Assembly (NCBI GenBank): GCA_009778375.1 | Contig: WRJW01000161.1 | Span: 1-7,385, forward strand | Length of the DNA stretch: 7,385 nt | Reading direction: 5' to 3' | Source: Bacteroidota bacterium | GTDB lineage: Bacteria; Bacteroidota; Bacteroidia; Bacteroidales; UBA932 | Part shown: in pieces, positions 6,911-7,385 of the stretch | How the letters are laid out: each line of letters opens with the position of its first letter | Position numbering within the stretch: position 1 is the first letter of the stretch | Position numbers and translations under genes: made by a program | Notes under the pieces: generated by a model | The model's database searches: none | Seen by the model: only the letters and a program-made list of their open reading frames with translations | What the model was told of the DNA's origin: nothing

Positions 6911-7354
6911 TTACGGTTGAACAAAAGACCAGTGAGTATGGATTATTTTCCACTGATTAGATGAATTCAATTTGTAGACCTCCGTGCAGTTCAATTTGAT
7001 CATCAAACTATCCATATAAGCCTCGTAATGAAATGACAAAACGGCAATCTCGGAGGATAACTGAACCACAGGATTAATCATTTTATACAGGGTGGTTTTA
7101 TCTTTCCCCCTTATTGGATTATAATAATCTTCCAGTGCTTTTTTACCCACAAGTTGATTTTCTAACGTCGGGTCAAAATAAACAACATCGTCGGACGATA
7201 ACGCAATAAACCCATCAGGATTTCCATTATTCCATTCTCTTAATGCCTCTTCTTCCAAGGCTATAATCGTAGCCTTAACAGGTTCATTGTTGGAGGACGA
7301 AAGGGTACATCCAGTCATAATAAAAGTAATTATTAAGTATTTAAAATTTTCCAT
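6911..7354 (-). CDS. Small NTF2-like (SnoaL/DUF4440-type) lipoprotein
   Basis: A 147-residue protein with a short signal sequence ending M-T-G-C16, a lipobox-like site, so a lipid anchor is likely. A Ser/Asn linker follows. Residues about 28-145 have the pattern of a DUF4440/SnoaL cone fold: an opening helix (ALEEEALREWNNGNPDGF), a VVYFDPTL strand with Asp, the VGKKALEDYY helix, and late strands IAVLSFHYEAY, NCTEVYKL and WKIIHTHWSF. Many proteins of this fold have no enzyme activity, or bind small molecules. Nothing in the sequence fixes the ligand. It is the first visible gene of a minus-strand group with the acetyltransferase. A -7-type promoter match lies just upstream of its ATG, making a nearly leaderless transcript possible. 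Confidence 0.8.
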   Translation of the reverse strand: MENFKYLIITFIMTGCTLSSSNNEPVKATIIALEEEALREWNNGNPDGFIALSSDDVVYFDPTLENQLVGKKALEDYYNPIRGKDKTTLYKMINPVVQLSSEIAVLSFHYEAYMDSLMIKLNCTEVYKLNSSNQWKIIHTHWSFVQP

Positions 7355-7361
7355 AGCGACT

Positions 7362-7369
7362 CAAAGGTA
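7362..7369 (-). promoter_or_regulatory. Candidate Bacteroidetes -7 promoter element
   Basis: On the minus strand the bases read TACCTTTG, an exact match to the Bacteroidetes -7 consensus TAnnTTTG. Only seven bases separate it from the ATG at 7354, so transcription would begin at or within a few bases of the start codon. The -33 TTTG box expected about 20 bases upstream falls at or beyond the window edge and cannot be checked. An 8-base motif with two free positions can also occur by chance. Confidence 0.35.
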
Positions 7370-7385
7370 AGCATTTCTTTTTACC

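Noticed and set aside
6901..6924. Upstream TTG start for the acetyltransferase
   Set aside because: It would overlap the lipoprotein gene and add eight residues of no clear value, whereas the ATG at 6900 gives the expected N-terminus of the domain.

Overview
The window looks like Bacteroidota DNA, most likely Bacteroidales. The evidence is a SusA-type neopullulanase, Sec- and lipoprotein-exported enzymes with short signal peptides, AT-rich leaders without Shine-Dalgarno sequences, and one TAnnTTTG (Bacteroidetes -7) promoter match. No rRNA, tRNA, CRISPR array or recognisable transposase gene is visible.

Region 1 (1-1889, + strand, AT-rich): the 3' part of a YhcG/DUF1016-type PD-(D/E)XK nuclease gene enters from the left edge. 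It overlaps by ATGA with a second gene whose N-terminal half carries NurA-like nuclease motifs. That second gene appears broken by a single-base frameshift near 1530. Its 3' part continues in another frame to 1889. The two genes look like a small operon of predicted DNA-processing enzymes, of the kind found in defence or mobile-DNA neighbourhoods.

Region 2 (1890-2116): a non-coding gap built around an almost perfect 20-bp inverted repeat (arms 1930-1949 and 2023-2042, 19/20 paired) with a smaller GC hairpin inside. It looks like an interspersed or mobile repeat, or a very large RNA/DNA hairpin.

Region 3 (2117-5265, + strand, more GC-rich): two adjacent GH13 alpha-amylase-family genes 11 bp apart. 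One is a predicted periplasm-facing lipoprotein and the other a SusA-like neopullulanase/cyclomaltodextrinase. Together they should cut alpha-glucan oligosaccharides in the periplasm. No SusC/SusD, GH97 or regulator gene lies in the window.

Region 4 (5168-7385, - strand): reading in gene direction, a small NTF2-like lipoprotein, a two-domain GNAT acetyltransferase 10 bp downstream, then after 53 bp an exported glycerophosphodiester phosphodiesterase. The phosphodiesterase gene runs 98 bp into the 3' end of the SusA-like gene in a tail-to-tail overlap. Nothing ties this group functionally to starch breakdown.

I see no clear-cut new system. The best leads are the nuclease pair with its frameshift, the structured repeat beside it, and the convergent coding overlap.
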